Assembly: GCA_017847835.1 (NCBI GenBank)
Contig: JAGASH010000008.1
Coordinates: 310,001 to 374,000 of the forward strand
Source of the DNA: Oscillospiraceae bacterium
Lineage (GTDB): Bacteria; Bacillota; Clostridia; Oscillospirales; Ruminococcaceae
DNA: 64,000 bases
Direction of reading: 5' to 3'
The translations under genes were made by a program, and so were the position numbers. Shown here piece by piece: positions 7,907 through 16,366 of this stretch; positions within the stretch are counted from its first letter, which is position 1, and every line of letters starts with the position of its first letter. Below the pieces are notes generated by a model. It did no database searches. It saw only the letters and a list, made by a program, of their open reading frames with translations, and was not told the origin of the DNA.

Positions 7907-9254
7907 TGAAGTCCTCCATTTCCATTGCCCTTGCCGCGTCAAGCGAAATTCCGTAAATCTCGGAAAGCGCGCGGCTTCTTGAAATCAAGCCGTTTTTGTA
8001 AAGCGAAGCGGCACGTTCTGCGCGTGTTCCCTCGTCCTCGCAGACGCCGTCCGCAAAACGGATTTGCACGTTCTCCGAAGCTGTTTCGGAAAGCTCTCCG
8101 GACATTTTCGCGAGAATGCAGATGTTTTCGACAACGCGTTCAAGATTTTTCGCAATCAGCTTACGGTAAAAGCTCGTGGTGCGGTAAGTCCGGCTGTTTC
8201 GGGAAACGACCTCGGTTGCCGTGCGGATTGTGCCGTTCTTGTAGGACAGCGCGCCCTCCGAAAGTCCCGTCTGCATACAAAGCAAATCGAGCAGCTCACC
8301 GAGCGCTTCGACGTGCTCATTGACGCGAAGCTCGGCGGTGTTGTCGGAGATTTTGAGTTCATCGTTGTCCGAAGCGGAAAGCGCCTCGAAAACCTCGTCG
8401 TTCACGTCAAAATAACGCTTCAGCTCACCGTTCTCGTTATACTCTCCGCGAACCGCGTAAGACGGCACGATTATGCGCTTTTTCCCGAGCACAAACTCCC
8501 TTGAAAGCGAGTCGAAAACCGTGTCGATTGACTTCAGCGTGTCCTCTGCGCCCGCGAAAACCGACGAACCGAGCGGCGCGCACTGCGGGATAATTCCCGA
8601 GCCTGCGCGGAAGTACACGAAAAGCGGCTTTTCAAGACCTTCGATAAGGCTCTTTTCGGTCATTTCGGGGAAGCACTCCGAAAGCGCGACCTCTCCTCCG
8701 CTTTCACGGAACAGTTTGTTCTGCGTGAGGAGACCCTTCGGAGTGATTTCCTGCGTTTCTGCGAGAATGTAGTTCTTGCCGTTTCGCGAAACCGCCGAGC
8801 CGAACGCGCCGCCCGAAATGCTTCTGCTGTCCCATTGCGTGGGAACGAAAGCGTCCGCGGAAACGAAATCAAGCTTCACGCCGTTTTCGTAGTACACCTT
8901 GACGACGCCTCCTCCGAGCGCAAACATCTTTTCGAGAAAATCCGAAAATCTCTCGGAAAAGCTGTTGTCCGAAAATACCTTTTTAAGGTAAACCTCGGTT
9001 TCCTTATCGGGGCAGGTGATTTCGGTTTCCTCGGTAAAGCACAGCCGCGAAAGCTCAGCGCAGACCGACTTTGCCGCGCCGAGCGACGCGAGCTTTCGCA
9101 TTCCGCCGTTCATTCCGCCCTTTCGGACGTATCGCCAGTCACCGCCGCCGCGATAAATGTCGTTCCACTTTGCAATCTCCGTTGTGTAAAACAGCGAGAG
9201 CGCCGAGCTGTCCGAGAGCTTTTGTCTGCTGAAGAGCAAACTTTTCAAGCTCAA
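7896..9254 (-). CDS. Phage-like portal protein
   Basis: 452 residues from a TTG at 9254 with GGAGG 8 nt upstream. Segments such as WNDIYRGGGDWRY (about 30-42), the KVYYENGVKLDFVSADAFVP block (about 117-136), and the C-terminal LCMQTGLSEGALSYKNGTIRTATEV followed by SRNSRTYRT match the SPP1-type portal family of Gram-positive phages. Portals form the dodecameric DNA gate of the capsid. It is the first gene of the block; the usual upstream terminase subunits are absent and the gene upstream is a chromosomal regulator on the other strand. Confidence 0.85.
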   Translation of the reverse strand: MSLKSLLFSRQKLSDSSALSLFYTTEIAKWNDIYRGGGDWRYVRKGGMNGGMRKLASLGAAKSVCAELSRLCFTEETEITCPDKETEVYLKKVFSDNSFSERFSDFLEKMFALGGGVVKVYYENGVKLDFVSADAFVPTQWDSRSISGGAFGSAVSRNGKNYILAETQEITPKGLLTQNKLFRESGGEVALSECFPEMTEKSLIEGLEKPLFVYFRAGSGIIPQCAPLGSSVFAGAEDTLKSIDTVFDSLSREFVLGKKRIIVPSYAVRGEYNENGELKRYFDVNDEVFEALSASDNDELKISDNTAELRVNEHVEALGELLDLLCMQTGLSEGALSYKNGTIRTATEVVSRNSRTYRTTSFYRKLIAKNLERVVENICILAKMSGELSETASENVQIRFADGVCEDEGTRAERAASLYKNGLISRSRALSEIYGISLDAARAMEMEDFNGN

Positions 9255-9376
9255 ATTCTATTCCTCCTTCTTGTTTTATTTGCGGGAATTTTTTGTTCCT
9301 TTCCCGCTGACTAGATAATAACACACCCGAAACTGCAAAAAACTGCACACTTTTCTGAAAGTTTTGAAAAAAGCAC

Positions 9377-9405
9377 TTGCAAAAATGCGAAAAAAGTAGT
9401 ATTAT
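9377..9405 (+). promoter_or_regulatory. Promoter of the rpiR-type regulator
   Basis: TTGCAA (9377-9382), 17-nt spacer, TATTAT (9400-9405). A 12-bp perfect palindrome TATATCGATATA follows at 9416-9427, where the transcript would begin, and may be an operator. Confidence 0.65.
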
Positions 9406-9468
9406 TAATAAGAGATATATCGATATAATTGCGGGAATTTCTATATAAACCGAATGGAGGATTATTTT

Positions 9469-10329
9469 ATGAACGATGATTTGCTCAAAAGAATTGAGGA
9501 ACTTATCCCGAAATTCTCAAAAAGTCAGAAGCTTATCGCGAACTTTATTCTTGAACATTACGAAAAAGCCGCGTATATGACTGCGCTTAAGCTCGGCAGA
9601 ACTGTCGGAGTAAGCGAGTCCACGGTCGTGAGATTTGCGATTGAGCTCGGTTTCGAGGGCTATCCTCAGCTCCAGCGTTCGCTTCAAAATCACATCAAAA
9701 ACCGTCTTACAGCCGTTCAGCGTATGGACGTGACGAGAAACAGAATAGGCGATGAAAACCCCGTCACGGGCGTGCTCAATCAGGATATCGAGAAAATCCG
9801 TCACACTCTCGAAGGCATTGATATGCAGAGCTTTGAAAACGCGGTTGACGTAATCAACAGCGCGAAAAGAATTTACATTCAGGGCGCGATGTCCTCGGGC
9901 ATTCTCGCGAACTTTATGAACTACTATCTGCGCTTCATTTTCGATAACGTAACCCTCGTCGGAAGCGTTGGCACAACCGAATTGTATCAGCAGATGATAC
10001 ACATCGGAGAGGGTGATTTGCTGATTGCGATGAGCTTCCCGCGCTACGCAAAAAGCACGATTGAGGCTTGCCGTTTTGCCCGTGAGGAGGGCGCGCAGAT
10101 TATCGCGATAACCGACAGCGAGAGCTCTCCGCTTGTTCAGTACGCGCACACAAAGCTTTACGCTTATTCGGATATGGTTTCGTTTGTGGACAGCCTTGTT
10201 GCGCCGATGAGCCTGATTAATGCGATTATCGCGGCAGTTTCGAGCGGAAACCGCTGCCGCGTCGAGAACACTTTCTGCAAGCTGGAACAGCTCTGGGACA
10301 GCAACGGCGTGTACAAGAAAGATGTCTGA
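9469..10329 (+). CDS. RpiR/MurR-family transcriptional regulator (HTH + SIS)
   Basis: 286 residues from ATG 9469; GGAGG at 9456-9460 fixes this start over an in-frame ATG at 9454 that overlaps the ribosome site. Residues 1-77 form the RpiR helix-turn-helix domain (KLGRTVGVSESTVVRFAIEL then GFEGYPQLQ). Residues from about 105 to 260 form a SIS domain, a phosphosugar-binding fold (YIQGAMSSGILANFMNYYL; AMSFPRYAKSTIEACRFA). Such proteins usually respond to sugar phosphates or amino sugars. The downstream flavoprotein gene overlaps by 8 nt, so the two are co-translated. The effector is unknown. Confidence 0.9.
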   Translation: MNDDLLKRIEELIPKFSKSQKLIANFILEHYEKAAYMTALKLGRTVGVSESTVVRFAIELGFEGYPQLQRSLQNHIKNRLTAVQRMDVTRNRIGDENPVTGVLNQDIEKIRHTLEGIDMQSFENAVDVINSAKRIYIQGAMSSGILANFMNYYLRFIFDNVTLVGSVGTTELYQQMIHIGEGDLLIAMSFPRYAKSTIEACRFAREEGAQIIAITDSESSPLVQYAHTKLYAYSDMVSFVDSLVAPMSLINAIIAAVSSGNRCRVENTFCKLEQLWDSNGVYKKDV

Positions 10330-11539
10330 TATTATCGTAATCGGCGGCGGCGCAGCGGGAATGATGTCGGCGATAACGGCGGCGCGCTGCGGAAAAAGTG
10401 TGACGCTGCTCGAAAAAAACGACCGTCTTGGGCGAAAGCTCGCGATAACGGGCAAAGGTCGCTGCAACGTCACGAACAACTGCGAAATCGACGAGCTGAT
10501 GAACAATATCCCGAGAAACGCGAAATTTTTGTACGGCGCGATGACGAAATTCCCGCCGAGCGATACAATCGCGTTTTTCGAGAGCCTCGGAGTGCCACTG
10601 AAAACCGAGCGCGGAAAGCGTGTTTTTCCCGTTTCGGACAAGGCGGGAGATATCGTCGCAGCGCTTGAAAAGGGGCTTCGGCGGCTCGGTGTGAAAATTC
10701 TGCGTGAAAACGCGCGCTCGCTGATTTTGGAGAACGGCGTCTGCAAGGGTGTGATGACATCGGGCGGCGAGTTTTTTGCAAATTCCGTCATTCTGGCAAC
10801 GGGCGGGAAATCCTACCCGAAAACCGGCTCGGACGGCTCGGGATACGCTCTCGCAAAGCAGGCGGGACACACGATTGTCGAACCCTCACCGTCGCTTGTG
10901 CCGCTTGTGACCGAGGAAAAATGGGTGAAAAAAGCGTGCGGCTTGACCTTGAAAAACACCGCCGTGAAGCTGTTTGACGGCGGAAAAGCAATCTACGAGG
11001 ACTTCGGCGAGGTCGCGTTCACCGCGGACGGACTTGGCGGCGCAACGATTTTGAGCGCGTCGGCGCACATTCCCGAAATGCGCCAAAAACGCTATTCCGT
11101 GACGCTGGATTTGAAGCCCGCGCTGTCGGAGCAAAAGCTGGACGCGCGCTTGCTGCGGGAGTTCTCGGAGAACCGCGGGAAGCCGTTCGGCGAGGTTTTG
11201 CGCAAGCTTTTGCCCGCAGAATTAGTCGGGGTTTTCGCGGATTTGTCGGCGATTTCTCCCGAGAAGAAAATCGACGAAATCACCAAAGTCGAGCGAAAAA
11301 CTTTGTTAAATCTGCTGAAAAATCTTAGGCTGAACGTGAGCGGTTTTCGCCCGATTGACGAGGCGATTATCACGCGCGGCGGCATAAAAACAAGCGAAAT
11401 CTCCCCGAAAACAATGGAAAGCCGCATAACAAAAGGCTTGTTTTTCGCGGGGGAAATCATCGACGCGGACGCTTATACGGGCGGTTTTAATCTGCAAATC
11501 GCTTTTGCAACGGCAAAAATTGCTGGAGAAAACGCGTGA
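10322..11539 (+). CDS. BaiN/HI0933-type NAD(P)/FAD-dependent oxidoreductase
   Basis: 405 residues; I start at ATG 10322 because the protein then begins directly with the dinucleotide fold (IIVIGGGAAGMMSA, about 4-17). It also shows LEKNDRLGRKLAITGKGRCN (about 32-51), the family signature, and a C-terminal FAD motif FFAGEIIDADAYTGGFNLQ. The HI0933/YhiN family includes BaiN, implicated in bile-acid dehydroxylation, but most members have no known substrate, so no pathway is claimed. The start overlaps the regulator's last codons by 8 nt. It is followed by a short intergenic region and the cmk promoter. Confidence 0.9.
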   Translation: MSDIIVIGGGAAGMMSAITAARCGKSVTLLEKNDRLGRKLAITGKGRCNVTNNCEIDELMNNIPRNAKFLYGAMTKFPPSDTIAFFESLGVPLKTERGKRVFPVSDKAGDIVAALEKGLRRLGVKILRENARSLILENGVCKGVMTSGGEFFANSVILATGGKSYPKTGSDGSGYALAKQAGHTIVEPSPSLVPLVTEEKWVKKACGLTLKNTAVKLFDGGKAIYEDFGEVAFTADGLGGATILSASAHIPEMRQKRYSVTLDLKPALSEQKLDARLLREFSENRGKPFGEVLRKLLPAELVGVFADLSAISPEKKIDEITKVERKTLLNLLKNLRLNVSGFRPIDEAIITRGGIKTSEISPKTMESRITKGLFFAGEIIDADAYTGGFNLQIAFATAKIAGENA

Positions 11540-11649
11540 TTTTTCGTCAAAATAAATGAAAATTATACGGCAGAATTGTGCTTGTCTACAAAATATTCGG
11601 GATTTCGTGTTCAGATACACATTTTGTGAGAAAACAGCGCAAAAAGCTC

Positions 11650-11678
11650 TTGCAATTTGCGAATAAATGTGTTATAAT
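11650..11678 (+). promoter_or_regulatory. Promoter of the cmk-plsC-ispH/rpsA operon
   Basis: TTGCAA (11650-11655), 17-nt spacer, TATAAT (11673-11678), about 97 nt before the cmk start. Confidence 0.75.
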
Positions 11679-11774
11679 AAAGTGATTACAAAGGATTATA
11701 AACCTGTTTTATTCAACACTTTGTTGCTTTTCGTCAGAATATTATCCTTTAATTTTCGGTTCGGAGTGAAAAAT

Positions 11775-12443
11775 TTGAAGCATATTTCTGTCGCGATTGA
11801 CGGACCTGTCGGCGCGGGAAAAAGCACCGTTGCACGCGAGTGCGCACGGCGGCTCGGGTTTATATACTGCGATACGGGCGCGCTTTATCGGGCGGTCGGT
11901 CTTTACTGCGTCGAAAACGGCGCTGCGCTGGACAATCCCCGTGAAATCGCAGACGCGCTCGGCGGGATTAAGGCGGAAATCCGCCTCGTTGACGGCACGC
12001 AGCACGTTTATCTGAACGGGCGCGACGTTTCCGAGAAAATACGGCTTCCCGAAATTTCTATGGCGGCAAGCGCGGTTTCTGCGGTCGCTGAGGTCAGAGC
12101 GGCGCTGCTCGGATTACAGCGTGAAATTGCCGAAAATAACGACGTGATTATGGACGGACGCGATATCGGAACGGTGGTTCTGCCGAATGCCGATGTGAAG
12201 ATTTTCCTCACGGCGTCACCCGAGGAACGCGCGAAAAGACGTTATGACGAGCTTGTCAGAAAGGGCAGCGCGACGACGTTTGAAGAGGTTCTCTCGGATT
12301 TGAACAAGCGCGATTACAACGACTCCCACAGGGCAAACGCGCCGCTTAAACAAGCGGACGACGCAATTCTCGCCGACACCACGGGGCTGAGTTTTGAGGA
12401 GAGCGTGGAGCTTGTGCGCAGAGCGGTTAAGGAGCGTTTGTGA
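11775..12443 (+). CDS. cmk: Cytidylate kinase
   Basis: About 222 residues if started at TTG 11775, which has GGAG 8 nt upstream; GTG 11766 is in frame but lies over that site. P-loop GPVGAGKST at about 10-18, then CDTGALYRAVG, and the CMP-binding DGRDIGTVVLPNADVKIFLTA block. The enzyme phosphorylates CMP and dCMP for nucleotide recycling. It is followed after 1 nt by plsC and then by ispH/rpsA; cmk next to rpsA is a very old arrangement, and the three-gene order here is common in Clostridia. Length is normal. Confidence 0.95.
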   Translation: MKHISVAIDGPVGAGKSTVARECARRLGFIYCDTGALYRAVGLYCVENGAALDNPREIADALGGIKAEIRLVDGTQHVYLNGRDVSEKIRLPEISMAASAVSAVAEVRAALLGLQREIAENNDVIMDGRDIGTVVLPNADVKIFLTASPEERAKRRYDELVRKGSATTFEEVLSDLNKRDYNDSHRANAPLKQADDAILADTTGLSFEESVELVRRAVKERL

Positions 12444-12444
12444 G

Positions 12445-13050
12445 ATGTTTTACCATATAGGGCGGTTTGTTTTAAGGATTATCTACTTTTTTAAGTTCAG
12501 CATAAAGGTTATCGGAAAGGAAAATATTCCCCCGAAAGGCGGAGTAATTATCGCCTCAAACCACGTTTCAAATTTCGACCCGCCGATGGTCGGGATTATT
12601 TTCAAGGGCGTGTGTACCTTTATGGCGAAAGAGGAGCTTTTTCAGAAGAACAAGCTTGTTTCGTGGGTTTTGCGGCACCTGCACGCTTACCCGATAAAAC
12701 GCGGTGCAAGGGACGCTTCGGGCATTGACAAGGCGCTCGACGGACTGAAAAAGGGCTGGAATTTCGTGATTTTCCCCGAGGGCACGCGTTCAAAGACGGG
12801 CGAGCTCGGAAAGCCGAAAAGCGGTGTTTCGATGGTCGCGGCGCAGGCGGGAGTTTCCGTAGCACCCGTATTTATAAGGTACGGGAAGAAAAGGGCGCTC
12901 CGCAGAAAGGTTATCGTGTCGGTTGGAGAGCTGCTCCCCGCGGATAATTTCGCAATCAACATCGAGGACAGACACGAAATACACAGGATAAGCAAGATGA
13001 TTATGGGAGAAATCATAAAACTGAAGGAAAACGCTCCCGAAATCGATTGA
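12445..13050 (+). CDS. plsC: 1-acyl-sn-glycerol-3-phosphate acyltransferase
   Basis: 201 residues from ATG 12445, 1 nt after the cmk stop. The acyltransferase motif NHVSNFD (about 39-45) supplies the catalytic His and Asp, and FPEGTRS (about 110-116) binds the glycerol phosphate. A hydrophobic N-terminal helix (about 3-18) should anchor it in the membrane. It acylates lysophosphatidic acid to phosphatidic acid in phospholipid synthesis. Short PlsC proteins of this size are normal in Firmicutes. Confidence 0.93.
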   Translation: MFYHIGRFVLRIIYFFKFSIKVIGKENIPPKGGVIIASNHVSNFDPPMVGIIFKGVCTFMAKEELFQKNKLVSWVLRHLHAYPIKRGARDASGIDKALDGLKKGWNFVIFPEGTRSKTGELGKPKSGVSMVAAQAGVSVAPVFIRYGKKRALRRKVIVSVGELLPADNFAINIEDRHEIHRISKMIMGEIIKLKENAPEID

Positions 13051-13054
13051 TATA

Positions 13055-15022
13055 ATGGTTAAGATAGAAATTGCCGAGAATGCGGGATTTTGTTTCGGGG
13101 TTCGGCGGGCGGTTGAGATTGCCGAAAAAGCCGCCGGAGAACACGGAAAAGTCTTCACGCTCGGAGAGCTCATACATAACGAGGCAGCTGTCGGAGATTT
13201 GCACAAAAAGGGAGTTTGCGCGGTAAATTCGGTTGACGAAGCGGCGGGTGAGGTTCTGATAATTCGCTCTCACGGCGTCCCGAAATCCGAAAAGGAGCGC
13301 GCGAACAAGCTCTGCAAAGCGGTTTACGACGCGACCTGCCCTTATGTCGCGAAAATCCACGGCATTGTGAGCGGGCTTTCGGAAAACGGCTCGGTTATTG
13401 TTCTGGGCGATAAAAATCACCCCGAGGTTGTCGGGATTATGGGCAACTCTTCCGCAAAAGCGTTTGCCGCTAAGAGCTTTGAGGAAGTCGAGGATTTGTT
13501 TAAAAGCGGCAGGATAAGCGAAAACGACGAGGTTTCGCTTGTCGTTCAGACCACCTTCGACCGCGAGAGATTTTTGGATATTTCCCAAAGGATACGGGAA
13601 AAATACCCTCGCGTTCAGATATACGGCACAATATGCAGCGCGACCGCGAAGCGACAGGAAAGCACGCGGGAGCTTGCGAAAAGAGCGGCTTTGATGATTG
13701 TCGTCGGAGGCAAAAGCAGCTCAAACACACGGCGTCTTGCGGAAATATGCTGCGAATACACCAAAACAGTGTTCGTGACAAATGCCGCACAGGTGTCAGG
13801 GCAGATTGCAAATAATCTGCCTGCCGACTGCGTTGTCGGCATAACAGCCGGAGCATCAACCCCCGGTTACATCATTAAGGAGGTTCATCAAACAATGAAC
13901 GAAGAGATTAAAACCACAAACGAAAATGAGGAGGACTTTGCTGCGCTGCTCGAGCAGGACCAGTCTTTTACGAGATTATATACCGGCAAAAGAGTTAAGG
14001 CTACAATCGTAAGCGTATCGAAGAAGGAAGCAGTAGTTGAGGTTGGCGCAAAGCAGACCGGCTACATAGTTCGCGAGGAGCTCACAAACGACCCCAACGC
14101 TGAGGTTGAGGACGTTGTAAAGCCCGGCGATGTTATCGACGCTGTTGTTATCAAGGTTGACGATAACGTTGGTACCGTTGCTCTGTCCAAGAAGCGCGTT
14201 GACGCAGCTCTCGGTCTTGAAAAGCTGCAGGCTGTCAAGGACGCAAACGAAACAATCGAGGGCACTGTGGCTCAGGTTGTAAAGGGCGGCGTAATCGTAA
14301 TCTACGAGAACACCAGAGTGTTCATTCCCGGCTCGCATACCGGTATTCCGCGCGGCGGCAAGCTTGAGGACTTGCTCAAGAAGCCCGTTAAGTTCAAGAT
14401 TATCGAAGTAAGCAACGAGCGCGGCGGCAGAGTTGTCGGCTCTATCCGTCAGGCAAACAAGGAAGTTCGCGACGCTGCTAAGGCTAAGTTCTGGGAAACC
14501 ATCGAGGTTGGTCAGAAGTTCGAGGGCGAGGTTCGCTCTATCGAGAACTACGGCGTGTTCGTTGATATCGGCGCTGTTGACGGCCTTGTTCACACCGCTG
14601 ATTTGACTTGGAACCGCGTAGGTCACCCCAAGGATATCGTAAAGGTTGGCGACAAGATTACCGTTATCGTAAAGTCGTTCGACCCCGAGAAGAAGCGCGT
14701 TTCGCTCTCCGCGAAGGACCCCGAGGACAATCCTTGGACAAAGTTCGTTTCCGAGTATCAGAAGGGCGACGTAATCAAGGCAACAATCGTTTCGATTACC
14801 GAGTTTGGCGCGTTTGCACAGATTATCCCCGGCGTTGACGGTCTTATCCACATCAGCCAGATTTCCACAGACAGAGTTGCAAGCATTGCTTCCGTACTCA
14901 CTGTTGGACAGGAGGTTGACGTTAAGATTATCGAAATCGACGAGGAGCGCGAGAGAGTAAGCCTCTCAATCAGAGCGCTTTCCGAGGACGCTGAGCCCGC
15001 TGAGGAAGCAACCGAGGAATAA
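13055..15022 (+). CDS. ispH: IspH - ribosomal protein S1 fusion
   Basis: 655 residues. Residues 1 to about 280 are 4-hydroxy-3-methylbut-2-enyl diphosphate reductase: Fe-S cysteines in AGFCFGVRRAV (C13), ATCPYVAKIH and TICSATAKRQ, and the LIHNEAAVGDL and IRSHGVP blocks. This is the last step of the MEP isoprenoid pathway. From about 285 the protein continues into four S1 RNA-binding repeats (for example GEVRSIENYGVFVDIGAVDG and ATIVSITEFGAFAQIIPGVDG), as in ribosomal protein S1. The fusion is known in Clostridia. AAGGAGG at 13877-13883 precedes an in-frame ATG at 13895, so a separate 375-residue S1 protein may also be made. Codon use in the S1 part looks like that of a highly expressed gene and differs from the IspH part. 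Confidence 0.95.
   Translation: MVKIEIAENAGFCFGVRRAVEIAEKAAGEHGKVFTLGELIHNEAAVGDLHKKGVCAVNSVDEAAGEVLIIRSHGVPKSEKERANKLCKAVYDATCPYVAKIHGIVSGLSENGSVIVLGDKNHPEVVGIMGNSSAKAFAAKSFEEVEDLFKSGRISENDEVSLVVQTTFDRERFLDISQRIREKYPRVQIYGTICSATAKRQESTRELAKRAALMIVVGGKSSSNTRRLAEICCEYTKTVFVTNAAQVSGQIANNLPADCVVGITAGASTPGYIIKEVHQTMNEEIKTTNENEEDFAALLEQDQSFTRLYTGKRVKATIVSVSKKEAVVEVGAKQTGYIVREELTNDPNAEVEDVVKPGDVIDAVVIKVDDNVGTVALSKKRVDAALGLEKLQAVKDANETIEGTVAQVVKGGVIVIYENTRVFIPGSHTGIPRGGKLEDLLKKPVKFKIIEVSNERGGRVVGSIRQANKEVRDAAKAKFWETIEVGQKFEGEVRSIENYGVFVDIGAVDGLVHTADLTWNRVGHPKDIVKVGDKITVIVKSFDPEKKRVSLSAKDPEDNPWTKFVSEYQKGDVIKATIVSITEFGAFAQIIPGVDGLIHISQISTDRVASIASVLTVGQEVDVKIIEIDEERERVSLSIRALSEDAEPAEEATEE
13877..13897 (+). 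promoter_or_regulatory. Internal ribosome binding site and start for a free S1 protein
   Basis: AAGGAGG (13877-13883), 11 nt, then ATG 13895-13897 in frame with the ispH/rpsA gene at the domain junction. The fusion start at 13055 has no clear ribosome site and relies on coupling to plsC. Confidence 0.6.
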
Positions 15023-15040
15023 TTTCCGATAATTAGTGAA

Positions 15041-15070
15041 AAGCCGTTTCCGTATTGGAAGCGGCTTTTT
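15041..15070 (+). terminator. Terminator of the ispH/rpsA operon
   Basis: Stem AAGCCGTTTCC / GGAAGCGGCTT (one G-U) with loop GTATT, followed by TTTTTG. Confidence 0.85.
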
Positions 15071-15086
15071 GTCATTTTAAATCTTG

Positions 15087-15126
15087 AAAAAATCCCGAAA
15101 AGCGCGAACTTTTCGGGATTTTTTTA
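15087..15126. terminator. Bidirectional terminator between rpsA and the HAD gene
   Basis: Perfect 12-bp stem AATCCCGAAAAG / CTTTTCGGGATT (15091-15102 and 15109-15120), T-run on the plus side and A-run (T on minus) on the other. The stop codon of the HAD gene lies inside the T-run. Confidence 0.85.
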
Positions 15127-15771
15127 TTTCACGAAAATCAGTTTTCGCAGCTCGTCAAGATTTTCACCGTAAAAGTCGGCGGTATCGCGCAGCAAATCGG
15201 GATTTTTCTCGCTTTTGTCGAACACCGCAGCCGTGATAAATCCCGCACTTTTCGCCGTTTGAACAGCCATAAGCGAGTCCTCGAAAACAACGGTTTCGCG
15301 CGGGCTTGCTCCGAGCAATTCCGCGGCTTTCAGAAAGATATCGGGAGCGGTTTTCGCGCCGTGCTCCGAGCAGGAAAAAATCCCCGAAAAGTTCTCGGAA
15401 ACGCCCGTTCGAGCGAGGGCTGCTTCGGCGAGATTTTTGTCGGCGGCGGTGGCAAGAGCTGTTTTGATATCAAGCATTTGAAGCGCTCCGAGAAGCCGCT
15501 TCGCACCGCTTTTGAGCGGGGCTTCGTTCGTGTAAACGCTCTCGGACAGCTCGTTCAGCCTTGCAATAATTTCCTCCTCGGACAACGAAACCGCGTATTC
15601 CTGCTTGAAAAAAGCCGCGCTCTCGGGCAGCGACATATCCCAGATTTCGTCGCGAAGTCCGTCTTTCGGCTCAATCCCAAGCGAAACAAGAAATCGTTCT
15701 CCAAGATTTTCCCACTTTTCCGTGCTGTCGAGCAGCGTTCCGTCGAGGTCGAAAATCGCGGCTTTTATCAT
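15124..15771 (-). CDS. HAD-superfamily phosphatase (beta-phosphoglucomutase/phosphatase-like)
   Basis: 215 residues with motif I FDLDGTLLDS at 7-16, motif II near TALATAADKNLAE, the Lys in motif III and motif IV VFEDSLMAVQTAKSAGF. The alpha-helical cap between about 20 and 85 places it in the subclass that includes beta-phosphoglucomutase and phosphoglycolate phosphatase; the substrate cannot be read from sequence. ATG 15771 has GAGGGG upstream. It is last of three minus-strand genes (tgt, mntP, this) with gaps of 10-25 nt, so they probably share the tgt promoter. Confidence 0.88.
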   Translation of the reverse strand: MIKAAIFDLDGTLLDSTEKWENLGERFLVSLGIEPKDGLRDEIWDMSLPESAAFFKQEYAVSLSEEEIIARLNELSESVYTNEAPLKSGAKRLLGALQMLDIKTALATAADKNLAEAALARTGVSENFSGIFSCSEHGAKTAPDIFLKAAELLGASPRETVVFEDSLMAVQTAKSAGFITAAVFDKSEKNPDLLRDTADFYGENLDELRKLIFVK

Positions 15772-15781
15772 AGAAATCCCC

Positions 15782-16342
15782 TCACAAAATGTGTTCTAAA
15801 AAAGTTTTCGTGCCGATTATCACCAGCACAATTCCCCCGAAAAGCTCAGCTTTTGCTCCGAGCAGCAGCCCGAATTTTCTTCCGCCGAGAACTCCCGCGA
15901 GTGAAATCGCGAAGGTCACCGCACCGATAAAAGCAGCCGCGGGAACGATTTTCACGCCGATTGCCGCGAACGATACTCCGACCATTAGCGCGTCAATACT
16001 TGTCGCAGCGGCTTGAAGCAGGATTGTCGGGAAGGACAGGTTTTTCACGTCGCATTCGCAGTCGTTTTCACGAAGCTCGCGGACGCTCTCAATTATCATT
16101 TTCCCGCCGATAAACCCGAGCACACCGAGCGCTATGTAATGGTCAACGGACGAAATCAGTCCCGCAAACCCGCACCCGAGAAAGTATCCCGCAATCGGCA
16201 TAAGCGCCTGAAAAAGCCCGAACATAAACGCGATAAGCGCGCCTTTTCTGCGGCGCTTCAGGCTGAAGCCGTCGGCGAGCGCGACAGCAAACGCGTCTGC
16301 GGAAAGACCTGCGGCGACAAGGAAAAGTTCGATAATCGACAT
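15782..16342 (-). CDS. mntP: Manganese efflux pump MntP
   Basis: 186 residues, six predicted membrane helices in two related halves. Each half has the conserved acidic motif of the family: SADAFAVALADG near residues 14-25 and ATSIDALMVGVSFA near 111-124. The protein exports Mn2+ from the cytosol. AAGGAGG precedes the ATG. No manganese riboswitch lies directly upstream; the gene follows tgt after about 24 nt. DUF204 is the older name of the family. Confidence 0.93.
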   Translation of the reverse strand: MSIIELFLVAAGLSADAFAVALADGFSLKRRRKGALIAFMFGLFQALMPIAGYFLGCGFAGLISSVDHYIALGVLGFIGGKMIIESVRELRENDCECDVKNLSFPTILLQAAATSIDALMVGVSFAAIGVKIVPAAAFIGAVTFAISLAGVLGGRKFGLLLGAKAELFGGIVLVIIGTKTFLEHIL

Positions 16343-16366
16343 AAATCCTCCTTTGGTTTAGGAGAA

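Larger units (their letters stand above)
2357..9254 (-). mobile_element. Phage-derived structural gene block (prophage remnant or domesticated element)
   Basis: Eight consecutive minus-strand genes in classic morphogenesis order: portal, scaffold-like, major capsid, head-tail connector, small head/tail proteins, hub-like tail protein, distal tail protein. All frames are open, spacing is tight or overlapping, and ribosome sites are strong. No terminase, protease, major tail, tape-measure, holin, endolysin, repressor or integrase gene was found in or beside the block, and the flanks (phoH on one side, rpiR on the other) are chromosomal. Base composition looks like the neighbours. Confidence 0.8.

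Noticed and set aside
16343..16366. Manganese riboswitch (yybP-ykoY type) ahead of mntP
   Set aside because: Gap to tgt is only 24 nt and contains just a ribosome site.
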